A stretch of DNA of 64,000 bases, taken from contig NZ_AYMR01000014.1 of NCBI RefSeq assembly GCF_000633535.1, positions 28,605-92,604 on the forward strand, read 5' to 3'. Below are positions 50,195 to 59,003 of this stretch, piece by piece; within the stretch, counting starts at the first letter, position 1; every line of letters starts with the position of its first letter. The translations under genes were made by a program, and so were the position numbers. Below the pieces are notes generated by a model. The model saw nothing but the letters and a program-made list of their open reading frames with translations, was not told the origin of the DNA and made no database searches. The stretch comes from Leifsonia aquatica H1aii. Its GTDB lineage: Bacteria; Actinomycetota; Actinomycetes; Actinomycetales; Microbacteriaceae.

Positions 50195-51109
50195 ATGAAG
50201 GTCGCGCTGCAGTTCATCGCCATGGGGCTCATCTGGGGCGCCAGCTTCCTGTTCATGAAGATCGCGCTCGACGGGGTCTCGTTCGGGCAGGTCGCATGGG
50301 CGCGCCTCGTCTTCGGTGCGATCACGCTCGGCGTCATCGTCCTCGTGCTGCGCAGCCGGCTGCCGCGGGAGCCGATCGTCTGGCTGCACTTCACCGTCGT
50401 GGCGATCAGCTACTGCGTCGTGCCGTTCCTGCTCTTCGCCTGGGCGGAGCAGTACGTGTCGTCCAGCCTGGCCAGCATCTACAACGCGGTCACGCCGATC
50501 ACCACGGCCATCATGGTGACCGTCGCGTTCCGGGTCGAGAAGCTCAACCGCGATCAGGTGCTCGGCGTGCTCGTCGGCGTGGTCGGCGTCGTGGTCGTGG
50601 TCGGCCCCTGGAGCATCGCCGCCCTCAGCGGCAGCGTGTGGGGCCAGCTCGCCTGCCTCGGCGCGGTGACCTGCTACGGCTTCAGCTTCGGCTACATCCG
50701 CCGGTTCATCAGCCACCGCGCCATCCCGGCGACCACGACGGCGTTCCTCAACATCGGCATCGCCGCGGTCATCATGATCGTGCTGACGCCGTTCGTGGCC
50801 CTCGGACCGATCACCTTCAGCTGGCCGGTGCTGCTCAGCCTGCTGGCGCTCGGGATGCTCGGGACGGGCGTCGTCTACATCTGGAACATGAACGTGCTGC
50901 GGGCGTGGGGACCCACCGCGACCTCCGGTGTGACGTACGTGACTCCGGTCGTCGGGGTCGCTCTCGGCATCCTGGTGCTGGGCGAGCACCTCAGCTGGAA
51001 CGAGCCGGTGGGCGCCCTCATCGTGATCGTCGGCATCCTGCTGACGCAGCAGCGGGTGCGGATCTTCTCGCGCCGGCAGGCCGAGCTGGTGGGTCAGCGC
51101 AGCGCGTAG
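50195..51109 (+). CDS. EamA/DMT superfamily transporter
   Basis: 304 residues with ten hydrophobic segments in two EamA repeats of five; the first starts IAMGLIWGASFLFMKIAL. Drug/metabolite transporters of this type export amino acids or small metabolites. A TAGCCT -10 box (50183-50188) ends 6 nt before the ATG, so it is leaderless. Convergent with an SDR gene; the last 16 nt of the two genes overlap tail to tail (51094-51109). Confidence 0.88.
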   Translation: MKVALQFIAMGLIWGASFLFMKIALDGVSFGQVAWARLVFGAITLGVIVLVLRSRLPREPIVWLHFTVVAISYCVVPFLLFAWAEQYVSSSLASIYNAVTPITTAIMVTVAFRVEKLNRDQVLGVLVGVVGVVVVVGPWSIAALSGSVWGQLACLGAVTCYGFSFGYIRRFISHRAIPATTTAFLNIGIAAVIMIVLTPFVALGPITFSWPVLLSLLALGMLGTGVVYIWNMNVLRAWGPTATSGVTYVTPVVGVALGILVLGEHLSWNEPVGALIVIVGILLTQQRVRIFSRRQAELVGQRSA

Positions 51110-51828
51110 CCGCCGTCGACGTAGAGCGTCGAGCCCGTCGTGTAGGTGTTCGTGAAGAGATGCACGACCGCGTCGGCGATCTCGTCCTCCGTGCCGGGCC
51201 GGCCGAGGAGGGTGGTCGCGCTGAAACCGCGGAACGCCGCCTCCCGCACCTCTGCGGAGCGCTGCGCCCACAGGTTGCCATCGATCGTCCCGGGAGCGAT
51301 GGCGTTGACGCGCACGGGTGCCAGCTCGACGGCGAGGCCCCGGGCCAGGCCCTCGACGGCCGCGTTCGCGGCGACATAGGCGGCGGCCGGTCCGGCGGGG
51401 CGCACGCTCGCCGCGCCCGACATGAGCACGACGGCCGCGTCGGGGGTCAGGAGCGGGAGGGCGGCGTGGACGACCCGGTACTGGCCCCAGAACTTGGACT
51501 CGAAGGGGCTGCGAGCCTCCTCGATCGTGGAAGTCGTGAAGGGACCCGTCGTGTAGCTCGCGGCGGTCGTCAGCAGCGCGTCCACGGTCTCCACCGGCTC
51601 GAAGAAGCGGCCGACGGAGTCGTCGTCGGAGGTGTCGACCACACCCCAGGATGCGGCCGCGCCCAGCTGGGCGGCGGCCCGCCGCAGGGTCTCCTCCGTG
51701 CGGCCTCCCAGGTGCACGCGGGCACCGGCGGCGACCGCCTGGCGCGCGACGGCGAGCCCGATGCCGGAGCCGCCTCCGACGAGGACGACGGAGCGGCCGG
51801 AGAGACGATCGATGCTGTGCTGGGTCAT
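51094..51828 (-). CDS. SDR family oxidoreductase with Asn in place of catalytic Lys
   Basis: 244 residues. The glycine motif is VLVGGGSGIGLAVARQ, the middle has TTAASYTTG where NNAG is expected, and the active-site stretch is MSGAASVRPAGPAAAYVAAN. The Tyr is followed by three residues and Asn instead of the usual Lys (YxxxN). The C-terminus is the standard LYVDGGYALR. The NNAG motif is also altered to TAAS. Either a divergent enzyme or a non-catalytic member. ATG at 51828 with GGGAG upstream. Convergent overlap with the DMT gene. Confidence 0.78.
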   Translation of the reverse strand: MTQHSIDRLSGRSVVLVGGGSGIGLAVARQAVAAGARVHLGGRTEETLRRAAAQLGAAASWGVVDTSDDDSVGRFFEPVETVDALLTTAASYTTGPFTTSTIEEARSPFESKFWGQYRVVHAALPLLTPDAAVVLMSGAASVRPAGPAAAYVAANAAVEGLARGLAVELAPVRVNAIAPGTIDGNLWAQRSAEVREAAFRGFSATTLLGRPGTEDEIADAVVHLFTNTYTTGSTLYVDGGYALR

Positions 51829-51921
51829 GGTGCTCCCAGCCTGGCAGCCGGTCGCACCGTCACGGAATCGTGTGACCGCCCGTGTCGCGGCCGGGCGTCC
51901 GACGAGCGCCGTCCGCACGCG

Positions 51922-51982
51922 ACAGCGGGGTCGCACTCCGTCGTTCCGGGCGGGCTGGAACGACAGGATGCGACCCCGCTGT
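51922..51982. terminator. long hairpin downstream of purL
   Basis: ACAGCGGGGTCGCA (51922-51935) and TCGTTCC (51941-51947) pair with GGAACGA (51957-51963) and TGCGACCCCGCTGT (51969-51982), with a small mismatch between the two stem parts. It lies 18 nt after the purL stop on its transcription direction and upstream of the SDR gene. Confidence 0.75.
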
Positions 51983-51999
51983 GCGGATGTCGGGAGGCG

Positions 52000-54318
52000 T
52001 CAGGCGACGACCGGGCCGAAACGCTCCGGAAGGGTGGAGCGGTGCGTCGCGCGCAGCTCCTCCAGGCCGATCGTGAACTGGTCCTGCACCTCGAGCACCG
52101 GCTGGGTGCCCACTTCGGCGTCGGTGACACCGATGCGCAGGAGCGGGACGCCGCGGCCCTCGCAGAGCCCGCGGAACTTCACGTCGTCCTCGCGCGGCAC
52201 CGAGACGATGACGCGGGCGGTGGACTCGCTGAAGAGCGCGGTCGCCGCGTCCACGCCGTCGCGCTCGACGATCTCGCCCAGCCAGACGCGCGCGCCGACG
52301 CCGAAACGCATCACGCTTTCGGCGAGGGCCTGCGCGAGGCCGCCGTCGGCGAGGTCGTGCGCGGAGGAGACGAGGCCCTCAACCGACGCCGCGTGCAGCG
52401 TCTCGGCGAGCGTGCGCTCGGCGGCGAGGTCGACCGCCGGCGGGCGTCCGCCGAGGTGGCCGTGGATGGTGCCGGCCCAGGCCGACCCGTCGAGCTCCTC
52501 GCGGGTGACGCCGAGCAGGTAGATGTTCTCGCCCTCGTCCTGCCAGCCGGCGGGGATGCGGCGGGCGACGTCGTCGATCACGCCGAGCACGCCGACGACC
52601 GGGGTCGGGAAGATCGGCACGTCGCCGGTCTGGTTGTAGAAGGAGACGTTGCCGCCGGTGACCGGGATCTCGAGCTCCAGGCAGGCGTCCGACAGGCCCT
52701 CGACGGCCTGCGAGAACTGCCACATGACCTCGGGGTTCTCCGGGCTGCCGAAGTTGAGGCAGTCGGTGACCGCGGCGGGCACGGCGCCGGAGGCGGCGAC
52801 GTTGCGGTAGGCCTCGGCGAGGGCGAGCTTGGCGCCCTCCTTCGGGTCGAGCTGGCAGTAGCGGCCGTTCGCGTCGGTCGCGATGGCGAAGCCGAGCCCG
52901 CTCTCCTCGTCGACGCGGACCATGCCGGCGTCATCCGGGAACGCGAGCGCGGTGTTGCCGCCGACGAAGTAGTCGTACTGGTCGGTGATCCAGCCCTTGT
53001 CGGCCAGGTTGGCGGAGCCGAGGAGCGCCAGCACCTGCTCGCGCAGAGCGTCGCCGCCCTCGGGGCGGGGGAGGCGGGACGCCGAGTCGGCCTGCAGCGC
53101 GTCGATCCAGGTCGGGTAGGCGACCGGGCGCTCGTAGACCGGGCCGTCGACGGCGACCGTGCGCGGGTCGACGTTGACGATCTCCTCGCCCTTCCAGTCG
53201 ATGACGAGGCGACCGGTCTCGGTGACCTCGCCCAGCACGCTGGTCTCGACATCCCACTTGGCGGTGACGGCGAGGAAGGCGTCGAGCAGCTCGGGCTTGA
53301 CGACCGCCATCATGCGCTCCTGGCTCTCCGACATGAGGATCTCCTCGGCGGTGAGCGACGGGTCGCGCAGCAGCACCTTGTCGAGCTCGACGTACATGCC
53401 GCCGTCGCCGTTGGAGGCGAGCTCGCTGGTCGCGCACGAGATGCCGGCAGCGCCCAGGTCCTGGATGCCCTCGACGAGCTTGTCGCGGAACAGCTCCAGG
53501 CAGCACTCGATGAGCACCTTCTCGGCGAACGGATCGCCGACCTGCACGGCAGGGCGCTTGGTCGGGCCGCCCGCGGAGAACGTGTCGGAGGCGAGGATGC
53601 TCGCGCCGCCGATGCCGTCGCCGCCGGTGCGGGCGCCGAAGAGCACGACCTTGTTGCCGGCGCCGGAGGCGTTGGCGAGGTGGAGGTCCTCGTGACGCAG
53701 CACGCCGACCGACAGGGCGTTGACCAGCGGGTTGCCCTGGTAGATCGGGTCGAAGTAGGTCTCGCCGCCGATGTTCGGCAGGCCGAGGCAGTTGCCGTAG
53801 AACGAGATGCCGGAGACGACGCCGTGGACGACGCGCGCGGTGTCGGGGTCGTCGATGGCGCCGAAGCGCAGCTGGTCCATCACGGCCACCGGGCGCGCGC
53901 CCATCGAGATGATGTCGCGCACGATGCCGCCGACGCCGGTCGCGGCGCCCTGGAACGGCTCGATGTAGGAGGGGTGGTTGTGCGACTCCACCTTGAAGGT
54001 GACCGCCCAGCCCTCGCCGACGTCGACGACGCCCGCGTTCTCGCCCATGCCGACCATGAGGTTCTTCTTCATGGCGGGGGAGACCTTCTGGCCGAACTGG
54101 CGCAGGTAGATCTTCGACGACTTGTAGGAGCAGTGCTCCGACCACATCACCGAGTACATCGCCAGCTCGCCGCTGGTGGGGCGGCGGCCGAGGATCTCGC
54201 GGATCTGCGCGTACTCGTCCTCCTTGAGGCCGAGCGCCGCGAACGGCTGCTCCTTCTCGGGAGTCTCGATCGCGTTCGCGACGGTGTCGACGACGTGCTG
54301 GGCGGTGGTGTCGGTCAC
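52000..54318 (-). CDS. purL: phosphoribosylformylglycinamidine synthase, large subunit (PurL, small-type)
   Basis: 772 residues, the size of the PurL that works with separate PurS and PurQ. It converts FGAR to FGAM using ATP and ammonia from PurQ. Landmarks are [16 protein letters not shown] (residues about 45-60), [37 protein letters not shown] and [19 protein letters not shown] start at 54318. purS and purQ lie 6.5 kb away on the same strand rather than adjacent. No overlap with other genes. Confidence 0.96.
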   Translation of the reverse strand: MTDTTAQHVVDTVANAIETPEKEQPFAALGLKEDEYAQIREILGRRPTSGELAMYSVMWSEHCSYKSSKIYLRQFGQKVSPAMKKNLMVGMGENAGVVDVGEGWAVTFKVESHNHPSYIEPFQGAATGVGGIVRDIISMGARPVAVMDQLRFGAIDDPDTARVVHGVVSGISFYGNCLGLPNIGGETYFDPIYQGNPLVNALSVGVLRHEDLHLANASGAGNKVVLFGARTGGDGIGGASILASDTFSAGGPTKRPAVQVGDPFAEKVLIECCLELFRDKLVEGIQDLGAAGISCATSELASNGDGGMYVELDKVLLRDPSLTAEEILMSESQERMMAVVKPELLDAFLAVTAKWDVETSVLGEVTETGRLVIDWKGEEIVNVDPRTVAVDGPVYERPVAYPTWIDALQADSASRLPRPEGGDALREQVLALLGSANLADKGWITDQYDYFVGGNTALAFPDDAGMVRVDEESGLGFAIATDANGRYCQLDPKEGAKLALAEAYRNVAASGAVPAAVTDCLNFGSPENPEVMWQFSQAVEGLSDACLELEIPVTGGNVSFYNQTGDVPIFPTPVVGVLGVIDDVARRIPAGWQDEGENIYLLGVTREELDGSAWAGTIHGHLGGRPPAVDLAAERTLAETLHAASVEGLVSSAHDLADGGLAQALAESVMRFGVGARVWLGEIVERDGVDAATALFSESTARVIVSVPREDDVKFRGLCEGRGVPLLRIGVTDAEVGTQPVLEVQDQFTIGLEELRATHRSTLPERFGPVVA

Positions 54319-54395
54319 GCGGGCACTCCAGGCTGCAGGCGGAAGCGGGGGATGGAGGCCAGTCTACCGGCCCGAGGGGTCGGCAGGATTGAGAC

Positions 54396-54478
54396 GTCAC
54401 GACGCGCCCTCCCACGCCGTGAACGGGCGCGCAGAAGGGCGTGTCGTGACGGATGAGGTCGGCTCATCCACAGGGCGG
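54396..54478. repeat. copy 1 of an 83-bp double-hairpin repeat
   Basis: GTCACGACGCGCCCT (54396-54410) pairs with AGGGCGTGTCGTGAC (54436-54450) with one mismatch; GGATGAG-GTCGG-CTCATCC (54451-54469) forms a second hairpin directly after. 74 of 83 positions match 55418-55500, in the same orientation and 1,022 bp away. The two copies flank the gene relic and tfoX-like gene. Confidence 0.85.
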
Positions 54479-54503
54479 TGCGGGCGGTGAAGCGGCCGGC
54501 GTA

Positions 54504-55037
54504 TCAGGCGGGGCAGTACTCCGAGGGGATCGTGGAGGACGGACCGACGGTGATCGCGTTCACCGTGTCGTGGAGTGTGCCGAACACGATCCAGGTGCCG
54601 TGACCTCCGTCGATGCCGTAGTAGTGGCTGAGCTCACCGTACGAGCCGGTCTCCTGGATCCCCGGATACGCGGCGAACATATCCGCGACCGTGGAGCCGA
54701 TTCCGATGCCGCGATCCGTCCGCGGCGTCGCGAGGGTTCTGACTCCCCCGACGTCGAAGTTGAATCCGAGGTGGAGGCTCCCGACCCGGTCGCCGCTCGC
54801 GGCAGGTCCGAATACGATGAGCGCCAAGCCGTCCGGCGCGACGAGATCCAGCTGTCCGGGACGGCAGATGTCGTCCGTCTCGTCGGACATCGTGGGCGTC
54901 GCGCCGTTCACCTCCGCCATCGGCATCCCGAGCGTCATCGGCCCGATGCCGTCGAAGCCGATCGTCCAGGTGGAGTCCGATCGTCCAGGTAGTTTCCGAA
55001 CGCCCGCGGGCGGTTCCCGAACGGCCGCCTGCCGCAT
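54504..55037 (-). pseudogene. N-terminally truncated relic of a secreted/lipoprotein-like domain protein
   Basis: The minus frame gives 177 residues from ATG 55037. From WTIGFDGIGPMTLGMPMAEVNG onward it looks like a conserved C-terminal domain with two well-spaced Cys residues (CRPGQLDL and SEYCPA) and YGIDGGHGTWIVFG. There is no signal peptide or lipobox, as expected for such an exported domain. A 19-bp tandem duplication (CCGATCGTCCAGGT at 54958 and again at 54977) lies at its start and shifts the frame. Upstream sequence is replaced by the divergent tfoX-like gene. It is most likely a decayed gene, though a short cytoplasmic protein cannot be excluded. Confidence 0.45.
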
Positions 55038-55063
55038 TACCCTGGCGCACAAGGAGGCCCGCC

Positions 55064-55414
55064 ATGCACGTGCCACGGCCGTCGCAGGAGACGCAGGAGT
55101 TGTTCCGTTCCGTGGTTCCCGACGCGCCTGGGGTCGTCGTCAAGCCGATGTTCGCGAACGTCGCGGCGTTCGTCAACGGCAACATGTTCGCCGGGACGTT
55201 CGGTGACGCGCTCGGTGTGCGGCTTCCGGACGAGGCTGCGCGCGACGAGCTGCTCGCGGTCGACGGCGCGGGGCCGTACGGGCCGGCCGAGCGACCGATG
55301 GGAGGCTACGTCGCTCTTCCCGAGGCGTGGCGGGACGACCCCGACCGCCTTCGCGCCTGGATCGCCCGCGCCCACGCCCTCGTCTCCGCCTTCCCTCCCA
55401 AGCCCCGCCGCTGA
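55064..55414 (+). CDS. TfoX N-terminal domain protein
   Basis: 116 residues, TfoX_N domain only. The opening resembles the family: ELFRSVVPDAPGVVVKPMFANVAAFVNGNMFAGTFGD, with the MFG-like 'KPMFAN' and 'GNMFAG' turns. It has no TfoX C-terminal domain. Such small proteins are not tied to competence in actinobacteria, and the function is unknown. ATG at 55064 with AAGGAGG upstream. The last bases are 4 nt before the second copy of the 83-bp repeat, so it lies in a repeat-flanked 1-kb segment. Confidence 0.82.
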   Translation: MHVPRPSQETQELFRSVVPDAPGVVVKPMFANVAAFVNGNMFAGTFGDALGVRLPDEAARDELLAVDGAGPYGPAERPMGGYVALPEAWRDDPDRLRAWIARAHALVSAFPPKPRR

Positions 55415-55417
55415 ACG

Positions 55418-55500
55418 GTCACGACGCGCCCTCCCACGCCGTGAACGGGCGCGAAAAAGGGCGTGTCGCGACAGCTGAGGGCGACTCATCCACAGGGGGA
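55418..55500. repeat. copy 2 of the 83-bp double-hairpin repeat
   Basis: GTCACGACGCGCCCT (55418-55432) pairs with AGGGCGTGTCGCGAC (55458-55472) with two mismatches; the second hairpin is weaker here (TGAG...CTCA, within 55475-55489). It matches copy 1 at 54396 in 74 of 83 positions. It ends 9 nt before the DUF1508 gene and could be a terminator for both neighbours. Confidence 0.85.
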
Positions 55501-55509
55501 GGAGGACGC

Positions 55510-55692
55510 TCAGGTGTCGAGTTCGACGATCTCTGCGGTCGGGGCGTTCTTCTGCACCGAGGCGATGCCGTTCTGCGCGCCGGACTTGCTGGCGTAGCCC
55601 TCCGAGGTCGCGATGACCTCGCCGTTCGCGGCCTTCAGCCGGAAGCGGTACTCGCCCGCCTTGTCCTTGTAGAGCTCGAATTTGCCTGCCAT
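55510..55692 (-). CDS. YegP-family (DUF1508) small protein
   Basis: 60 residues, one DUF1508 unit: GKFELYKDKAGEYRFRLKAANGEVIATSEGYASKSG (in short, FELYKDK, FRLKA, NGEVI and YxSKxGAxNGI). The domain folds as a small beta-sheet plus helix; its function is unknown. ATG at 55692 with GGAGGGC upstream. Its end lies next to a repeat hairpin. Confidence 0.88.
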   Translation of the reverse strand: MAGKFELYKDKAGEYRFRLKAANGEVIATSEGYASKSGAQNGIASVQKNAPTAEIVELDT

Positions 55693-55768
55693 GGTGCCCT
55701 CCGTCGTCGATGATCGGTGCGAACAGGCGACACGGTAGCGGGTCGAGCGGCGCGCGGGGAGTCCCGGC

Positions 55769-56227
55769 TCAGGACAGCTTGGGCGGCCCGATCACGAGCA
55801 GCGCGGCCATGATGACGATCGCGAGCACGGCGAGGGAGGTGGCCAGCACGGCGACGTGGGTCAGCATCCAGCGGAAGAGCCTCCCGAACCAGGTGTGGTC
55901 GCGAGGATCGTCCGTCGGCGTCGTGCGCCAGCCGCCGTCGAGCCGGCCGGTGCGGTCGGCCCAGAGGTCGAACGGGACCGTGGCGTAGGGGATGACGGCG
56001 GTCGCGACTGCGAGCACGATGAGGCCAGGCCGCCAGCGCTGGTTGACGCCGATGAGCGCGGCCGTGATCGCGTAGGCGATGAAGACGAAGCCGTGGATCG
56101 GGCCGGCCACCGTCACGGGCCAGTCGCCGACCCCGACCGCGTACTTGAGCACCATCCCCGCGATGAGGAGGGTCCAGGTGATCGCCTCGGCGACGGCGAG
56201 GATGCGGTAGAGCAGGCGGGGGGTCAT
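55769..56227 (-). CDS. DUF3817 integral membrane protein
   Basis: 152 residues with four membrane helices. The start is MTPRLLYRILAVAEAITWTLLIAGMVLKY, followed by GPIHGFVFIAYAI (conserved H-G) and a later loop containing FDLWADR. This matches the actinobacterial DUF3817 family of unknown function. ATG at 56227; GGAGGG adjoins the start directly. It is 34 bp from the end of ilvD on the same strand. Confidence 0.83.
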   Translation of the reverse strand: MTPRLLYRILAVAEAITWTLLIAGMVLKYAVGVGDWPVTVAGPIHGFVFIAYAITAALIGVNQRWRPGLIVLAVATAVIPYATVPFDLWADRTGRLDGGWRTTPTDDPRDHTWFGRLFRWMLTHVAVLATSLAVLAIVIMAALLVIGPPKLS

Positions 56228-56261
56228 CCCTCCAGCCTGACGGATCCCCGCCGTCGGCGAA

Positions 56262-58127
56262 TCACCCGAAAGTACGAACGCGCTCCTCGAGCTGGTCGAC
56301 GTCGCGCGCGGCGCCCTTGTCGGCGGACAGCGCCATCGCGGCGTACGCACGCAGCGCCGCCGACACCGGACGGTCGCGGTCGAGGGGTCGGTAGCCGCGG
56401 CCGGCTTCGAGGGCCTCGCGGCGGGCGTCGAGCACGGCGTCCGGAACGTCCAGGCGCAGCGCGCGGGTGTGCACGTCGATGCTGATCGTGTCGCCGTCCT
56501 CGACGAGGGCGATCAGGCCGCCCGCCGCCGCCTCGGGAGAGACATGTCCGATGGAGAGGCCGGAGGTGCCGCCGGAGAAGCGGCCGTCGGTGATGAGCGC
56601 GCACTTCGCGCCCAGTCCGCGCCCCTTGAGGAACGACGTCGGGTAGAGCATCTCCTGCATCCCGGGACCTCCGCGCGGCCCCTCATAACGGATCACGACG
56701 ACATCGCCCTCGTTCACCCGCTTGCCGAGGATGGCCTCGACCGCGGCCTCCTGCGAGTCCACGACGACGGCGGGACCGCTGAAGGTGAGGATGCTCTCGT
56801 CGACGCCCGCGGTCTTCACCACGGCGCCGTCGGGGGCGAGGTTGCCGCGCAGGATGGCGAGGCCGCCGTCCTTGGAGTACGCGTGGCCGACATCCCGGAT
56901 CACACCGGTCTCGGCGTCGAGGTCGAGCTCGTGCCACCGCTCGGACTGCGAGAAGGCGGACGACGAGCGCACGCCGCCCGGGGCCGCATGGAACAGCTCG
57001 ATCGCCTCGGGCGTCGCGGAGCCGCCGCGGATGTCCCAGTCGGCCAGCCAGGTCTCGAGCGTCGCGGCGTGGACGCTGTGGACGCCGCGGTCGAGCAGTC
57101 CGGCGCGGTCCAGCTCGCCCAGCAGGGCCGGGACGCCTCCGGCGCGGTGCACGTCCTCGACGAGCGCGGCGCCATTGGGCGCGACCTTCGACAGGCACGG
57201 CACGCGGCGCGACAGGGCGTCGATGTCGGTCAGGTCGTAGTCGATGCCGCCCTCACGCGCCGCGGCGAGCAGATGCAGGATGGTGTTGGTCGACCCGCCC
57301 ATCGCGATGTCGAGCGCCATGGCGTTGCCGAAGGCCGCGCTGGTCGCGATCGAGCGGGGGAGCACGGACTCGTCGTCCTGGTCGTAGTACCGGTGGGCCA
57401 GCTCGACGGCGGTCGCGCCGGCCTTCTCGTACAGGGCGCGGCGCGCGGTGTGGGTCGCGAGGGTCGAGCCGTTGCCGGGCAGCGCGAGGCCGAGCGCCTC
57501 CGTGAGGAAGTTCATCGAGTTGGCGGTGAACATCCCGGAGCACGAACCGCAGGTCGGGCAGGCGTTCTCCTCGATGCGGAACAGGTCGGTGTCGCTCACG
57601 CTGTCGTTGGCGGAGTCGGCGATCGCCGAGATGAGGTCGAGCTTGCGCACGGTGCCGTCGACGAGCGTGGTCCGGCCGCCCTCCATCGGGCCGCCGGAGA
57701 CGAACACGACGGGGATGTTGAGGCGCAGCGCCGCGAGCAGCATGCCCGGCGTGATCTTGTCGCAGTTGGAGACGCAGACGATCGCATCGGCGCAGTGCGC
57801 GTTGACCATGTACTCGACGGAGTCGGCGATCAGCTCGCGCGACGGCAGCGAGTACAGCATCCCGCCGTGGCCCATCGCGATGCCGTCGTCGACGGCGATC
57901 GTGTTGAACTCGCGGGCGATGCCGCCGGCGTCGTGGATGGCCTGCGAGACGATGCGGCCGACCGGCTGCAGGTGCGTGTGGCCGGGGACGAACTCGGTGA
58001 AGCTGTTCGCGACCGCGATGATCGGCTTGCCGAAGTCTTCGCGGGCGACGCCGGCGGCGCGCAGCAGTGCGCGGGCGCCGGCCATGTTGCGGCCGTGCGT
58101 GACGGTGCGTGAACGGAGGGGAGGCAT
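56262..58127 (-). CDS. ilvD: dihydroxy-acid dehydratase
   Basis: 621 residues. Iron-sulfur enzyme that makes 2-keto acids in isoleucine and valine synthesis. Landmarks are [21 protein letters not shown], the Fe-S cysteine segments [13 protein letters not shown] and [17 protein letters not shown], and a C-terminal [14 protein letters not shown]. Length is normal for the family. ATG at 58127; the upstream AAGGAT may serve as -10 or ribosome binding site. Divergent from the XRE regulator. The other ilv genes are not in this window. Confidence 0.95.
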   Translation of the reverse strand: MPPLRSRTVTHGRNMAGARALLRAAGVAREDFGKPIIAVANSFTEFVPGHTHLQPVGRIVSQAIHDAGGIAREFNTIAVDDGIAMGHGGMLYSLPSRELIADSVEYMVNAHCADAIVCVSNCDKITPGMLLAALRLNIPVVFVSGGPMEGGRTTLVDGTVRKLDLISAIADSANDSVSDTDLFRIEENACPTCGSCSGMFTANSMNFLTEALGLALPGNGSTLATHTARRALYEKAGATAVELAHRYYDQDDESVLPRSIATSAAFGNAMALDIAMGGSTNTILHLLAAAREGGIDYDLTDIDALSRRVPCLSKVAPNGAALVEDVHRAGGVPALLGELDRAGLLDRGVHSVHAATLETWLADWDIRGGSATPEAIELFHAAPGGVRSSSAFSQSERWHELDLDAETGVIRDVGHAYSKDGGLAILRGNLAPDGAVVKTAGVDESILTFSGPAVVVDSQEAAVEAILGKRVNEGDVVVIRYEGPRGGPGMQEMLYPTSFLKGRGLGAKCALITDGRFSGGTSGLSIGHVSPEAAAGGLIALVEDGDTISIDVHTRALRLDVPDAVLDARREALEAGRGYRPLDRDRPVSAALRAYAAMALSADKGAARDVDQLEERVRTFG

Positions 58128-58171
58128 GGTCCCATCCTTCGGCCGCGCGCGCGGGAGCGGAAGTCAGCAGT

Positions 58172-58198
58172 GATACTAGTAGTGAGAGCACTAGTATC
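58172..58198. promoter_or_regulatory. perfect inverted repeat over the promoter of the XRE regulator
   Basis: GATACTAGT (58172-58180) and ACTAGTATC (58190-58198) are perfect arms separated by 9 bp (AGTGAGAGC). The right arm contains the -10 box TAGTAT (58192-58197) of the leaderless XRE gene, whose GTG starts 7 nt further on. An operator for autoregulation is the simplest reading, perhaps also affecting ilvD 45 bp away. Confidence 0.7.
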
Positions 58199-58204
58199 GA
58201 CTCC

Positions 58205-58999
58205 GTGCCAGACACCGAGGACCGCCGCCGCGAGCTCGGGCGCTTCCTGCGCTCCCGGCGCGAGCAGGCCCCGCGCGCCGACTACGGCCTCCCGCCGGTC
58301 GGGCGCACGCGCGATCGCGGTCTGCGGCGCGAGGAGGTCGCCTACCTCTCCGGCGTCAGCGTCACCTGGTACACCTGGCTCGAGCAGGGACGCCCGATCA
58401 ACCCGTCGCGGTCGGTGCTCGACGCGGTCGCCCGCACCCTCCGCTTGCCCCTGTCGGAGCAGGAGTTCGTGCTCTCCCTGGCCGGGTTCGGTCTCGCCCC
58501 GACCGTTGCGGCGCGGGCTGTGGAGGATGCGCCTCCCCACCTGCAGCGCCTGCTCGACGCGATCGACCCCAACCCGGCGTTCGCGCTCGCGCCCGACTGG
58601 GGCATCGCGGGCTGGAACGAGGCGTACACCCGGCTGTACCCGCGGGTCGGCGACGTGCCGGCCGAGGACCGCAACCTGCTCTGGCTGGTCTACACGGACG
58701 ACGCGGTGCGCGAGCTGCTGCCCGACTGGGATGTGACCAGCGCACGGTTCCTCGCCGAGTTCCGCGCCGAGACCGGCGCGCGGGCGGGAGACCCGGGCGT
58801 GCGGACGCTCGTCGAACGGTTGCGCGCGGCGAGCCCGGAGTTCCGCGCGGCGTGGGAGCACTACGACATCAGCGGGTTCGCCTCCCGCGAGCGGCTGTTC
58901 CGCCTCCCGGACGGCGTCACCGCGCGGTACGAGCACCACCAGCTGACGCCGACCGACCACCCCGAGCTCCGGCTGGTCGTCTACACGCCACTGGGGTAG
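58205..58999 (+). CDS. XRE-family regulator, MmyB-like
   Basis: 264 residues. An N-terminal helix-turn-helix (about 12-75) includes GLRREEVAYLSGVSVTWYTWLEQGR, the signature of the actinobacterial MmyB-like group. A C-terminal PAS-like ligand domain ends DHPELRLVVYTPLG. These proteins often repress a divergent oxidoreductase gene. Here the divergent neighbour is ilvD, which is unusual. GTG at 58205 is preceded by the palindrome at 58172-58198 and has no ribosome binding site. Confidence 0.86.
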   Translation: MPDTEDRRRELGRFLRSRREQAPRADYGLPPVGRTRDRGLRREEVAYLSGVSVTWYTWLEQGRPINPSRSVLDAVARTLRLPLSEQEFVLSLAGFGLAPTVAARAVEDAPPHLQRLLDAIDPNPAFALAPDWGIAGWNEAYTRLYPRVGDVPAEDRNLLWLVYTDDAVRELLPDWDVTSARFLAEFRAETGARAGDPGVRTLVERLRAASPEFRAAWEHYDISGFASRERLFRLPDGVTARYEHHQLTPTDHPELRLVVYTPLG

Positions 59000-59003
59000 C
59001 GGA

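Noticed and set aside
50035..54456. A 1473-codon open frame on the plus strand through the DMT gene and opposite the SDR and purL genes
   Set aside because: It lies antisense to clearly conserved purL and SDR sequence. Such frames arise from third-position GC bias, and its Arg/Asp/Gly/Ala-rich composition is typical of a shadow frame.
55037..55185. Upstream extension of the relic gene through the tfoX-like start
   Set aside because: It would run antisense into the conserved TfoX_N sequence, which has a good ribosome binding site; the frames there are composition-driven.
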